Assembly: GCA_030598125.1 (NCBI GenBank)
Contig: JAUVQN010000073.1
Span: 1 to 7,265 of the forward strand
From: Coriobacteriia bacterium
Lineage (GTDB): Bacteria > Actinomycetota > Coriobacteriia > Anaerosomatales > JAUVQN01
Length of the DNA: 7,265 nucleotides
Direction: 5' to 3'
Under the pieces are notes generated by a model, which worked only from the letters and a program-made list of their open reading frames with translations, was not told the origin of the DNA and made no database searches. A program made the position numbers and the translations under genes. Positions 6,534 through 7,265 of this stretch are shown piece by piece (position 1 is the stretch's first letter; each line of letters opens with the position of its first letter).

Positions 6534-7265
6534 GTGGAACCGATCGACATCGCCATCGTCGGCGGGGGGCCGGCGGGACTGACCGCCGCCCTGTACGCGG
6601 CACGGGCCCGTTCGAGCACTGTCGTCTTCGAGAAGGCCATGCCCGGAGGTCAGATCGTCACGACCGACTGGCTGGAGAACTACCCGGGCTTCCACGAAGG
6701 GCTGTCCGGCGCCGAGATCGCGGAGCTCATGCATGAGCACGCGGCGAAGTTCGGGGCCGAGTTCCGAGCCTTCGAGGAGGTCGAGCGGATCGAGCCGGTG
6801 GACATGCACTTCGTGCTCACGGTCGACGGCAAGGAGCTCCCGGCGCGCACCGTGATCCTCGCGACCGGCGCCGTCCCAGCGAGGCTCGAGGTGCCTGGCG
6901 AGAGCCACTACGCGGGACGAGGGGTCTCGTGGTGCGCCACGTGCGACGGCGCCCTCTACAAGGACAAGGTCGTCGCGGTGATCGGCGGCGGCGACGCCGC
7001 GATCGAAGAGGCCATCTTCCTCACCAAGTTCGCGAGCAAGGTCTGCGTGATCCACAGGAGGGACGAGCTGCGCGCCACCAAGTGCATCCAGGAGCGCTGC
7101 TTCGCCAACGACGGGATCGAGGTCCTGTGGAGCCGCGTGGTCCGTGAGATCGAGGGAGACGGCACGCGCGTGCCCGGACTCGTGCTGGCGTCGACCAAGG
7201 GCGAGGACGACCTGAGGCTCCCCCTGGACGGCGTCTTCGAGTTCGTGGGCGTCATCCCGGCGAGC
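6534..7265 (+). CDS. trxB: Thioredoxin reductase (NADPH), 3' end cut by the window
   Basis: The first 244 residues of a low-molecular-weight FAD-containing thioredoxin reductase, which passes electrons from NADPH to thioredoxin in the cytoplasm. Motifs: FAD-binding GGGPAG (10-15); PGGQIVTTDWLENYPGF (37-53); ATG-type FAD contact ILATGAVP (108-115); redox-active CATC (Cys134/Cys137) followed by DGA; second Rossmann motif GGGDAA (151-156); and HRRDELRA (174-181). The last holds the basic residues that bind the 2'-phosphate of NADPH, which argues against the ferredoxin- or flavin-dependent variants that lack it. About 60-70 C-terminal residues, including the last FAD motif, lie beyond 7265. The start is GTG with a good ribosome binding site, one base after the previous stop, so it belongs to the 3013 operon. 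trxA often follows trxB in Actinobacteria but cannot be seen here. Confidence 0.97.
   Translation, partial: MEPIDIAIVGGGPAGLTAALYAARARSSTVVFEKAMPGGQIVTTDWLENYPGFHEGLSGAEIAELMHEHAAKFGAEFRAFEEVERIEPVDMHFVLTVDGKELPARTVILATGAVPARLEVPGESHYAGRGVSWCATCDGALYKDKVVAVIGGGDAAIEEAIFLTKFASKVCVIHRRDELRATKCIQERCFANDGIEVLWSRVVREIEGDGTRVPGLVLASTKGEDDLRLPLDGVFEFVGVIPAS

Overview
The window is high-GC bacterial DNA, roughly two thirds G+C by eye, with strongly GC-rich third codon positions. An LPXTG sortase-anchor tail, a GTG start and a TTG start, and a DUF6049-like envelope protein near thioredoxin reductase all point to an actinobacterial (Actinomycetota) chromosome. A deep-branching or uncultured lineage would fit, but the sequence does not settle the class. 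No insertion sequence, phage gene, CRISPR array, rRNA or tRNA is visible.

Layout. Positions 1-110 hold no gene, only a strong GC-rich hairpin (36-65). On the minus strand, 113-503 encodes the remains of a small cell-wall protein. It ends in a clear LPHTG anchor, membrane segment and positive tail, but it is split over two reading frames and has no visible signal peptide. The frame change falls at or very near a perfect 26-bp palindrome (291-316). Upstream of it on the same strand is a complete lon gene (511-2892) for the ATP-dependent protease LonA. Positions 2893-3012 are a divergent control region with two related near-palindromes about two helical turns apart on the lon side.

On the plus strand from 3013 a tightly packed operon runs off the right edge. 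It contains (1) a secreted, C-terminally anchored DUF6049-like protein, (2) a 123-residue single-pass membrane protein of unknown function, (3) a protein joining a PhoH-type PIN nuclease domain to a transmembrane helix and TPR repeats, and (4) trxB, thioredoxin reductase, cut by the window end. The gaps are only 11, 8 and 1 nt, so the four genes are probably co-transcribed.

How the genes may work together. Three consecutive proteins are membrane proteins with predicted extracytoplasmic domains, followed by a cytoplasmic thiol reductase. In many Actinobacteria a DUF6049 gene lies upstream of murJ, sigM and trxB/trxA near the replication origin. This window resembles that cluster, with murJ and sigM replaced by the small membrane protein and the PIN-TM-TPR protein. 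The most unusual object here is the PIN-TM-TPR protein, which would place a putative RNase domain inside the cell and a TPR scaffold outside on one chain.
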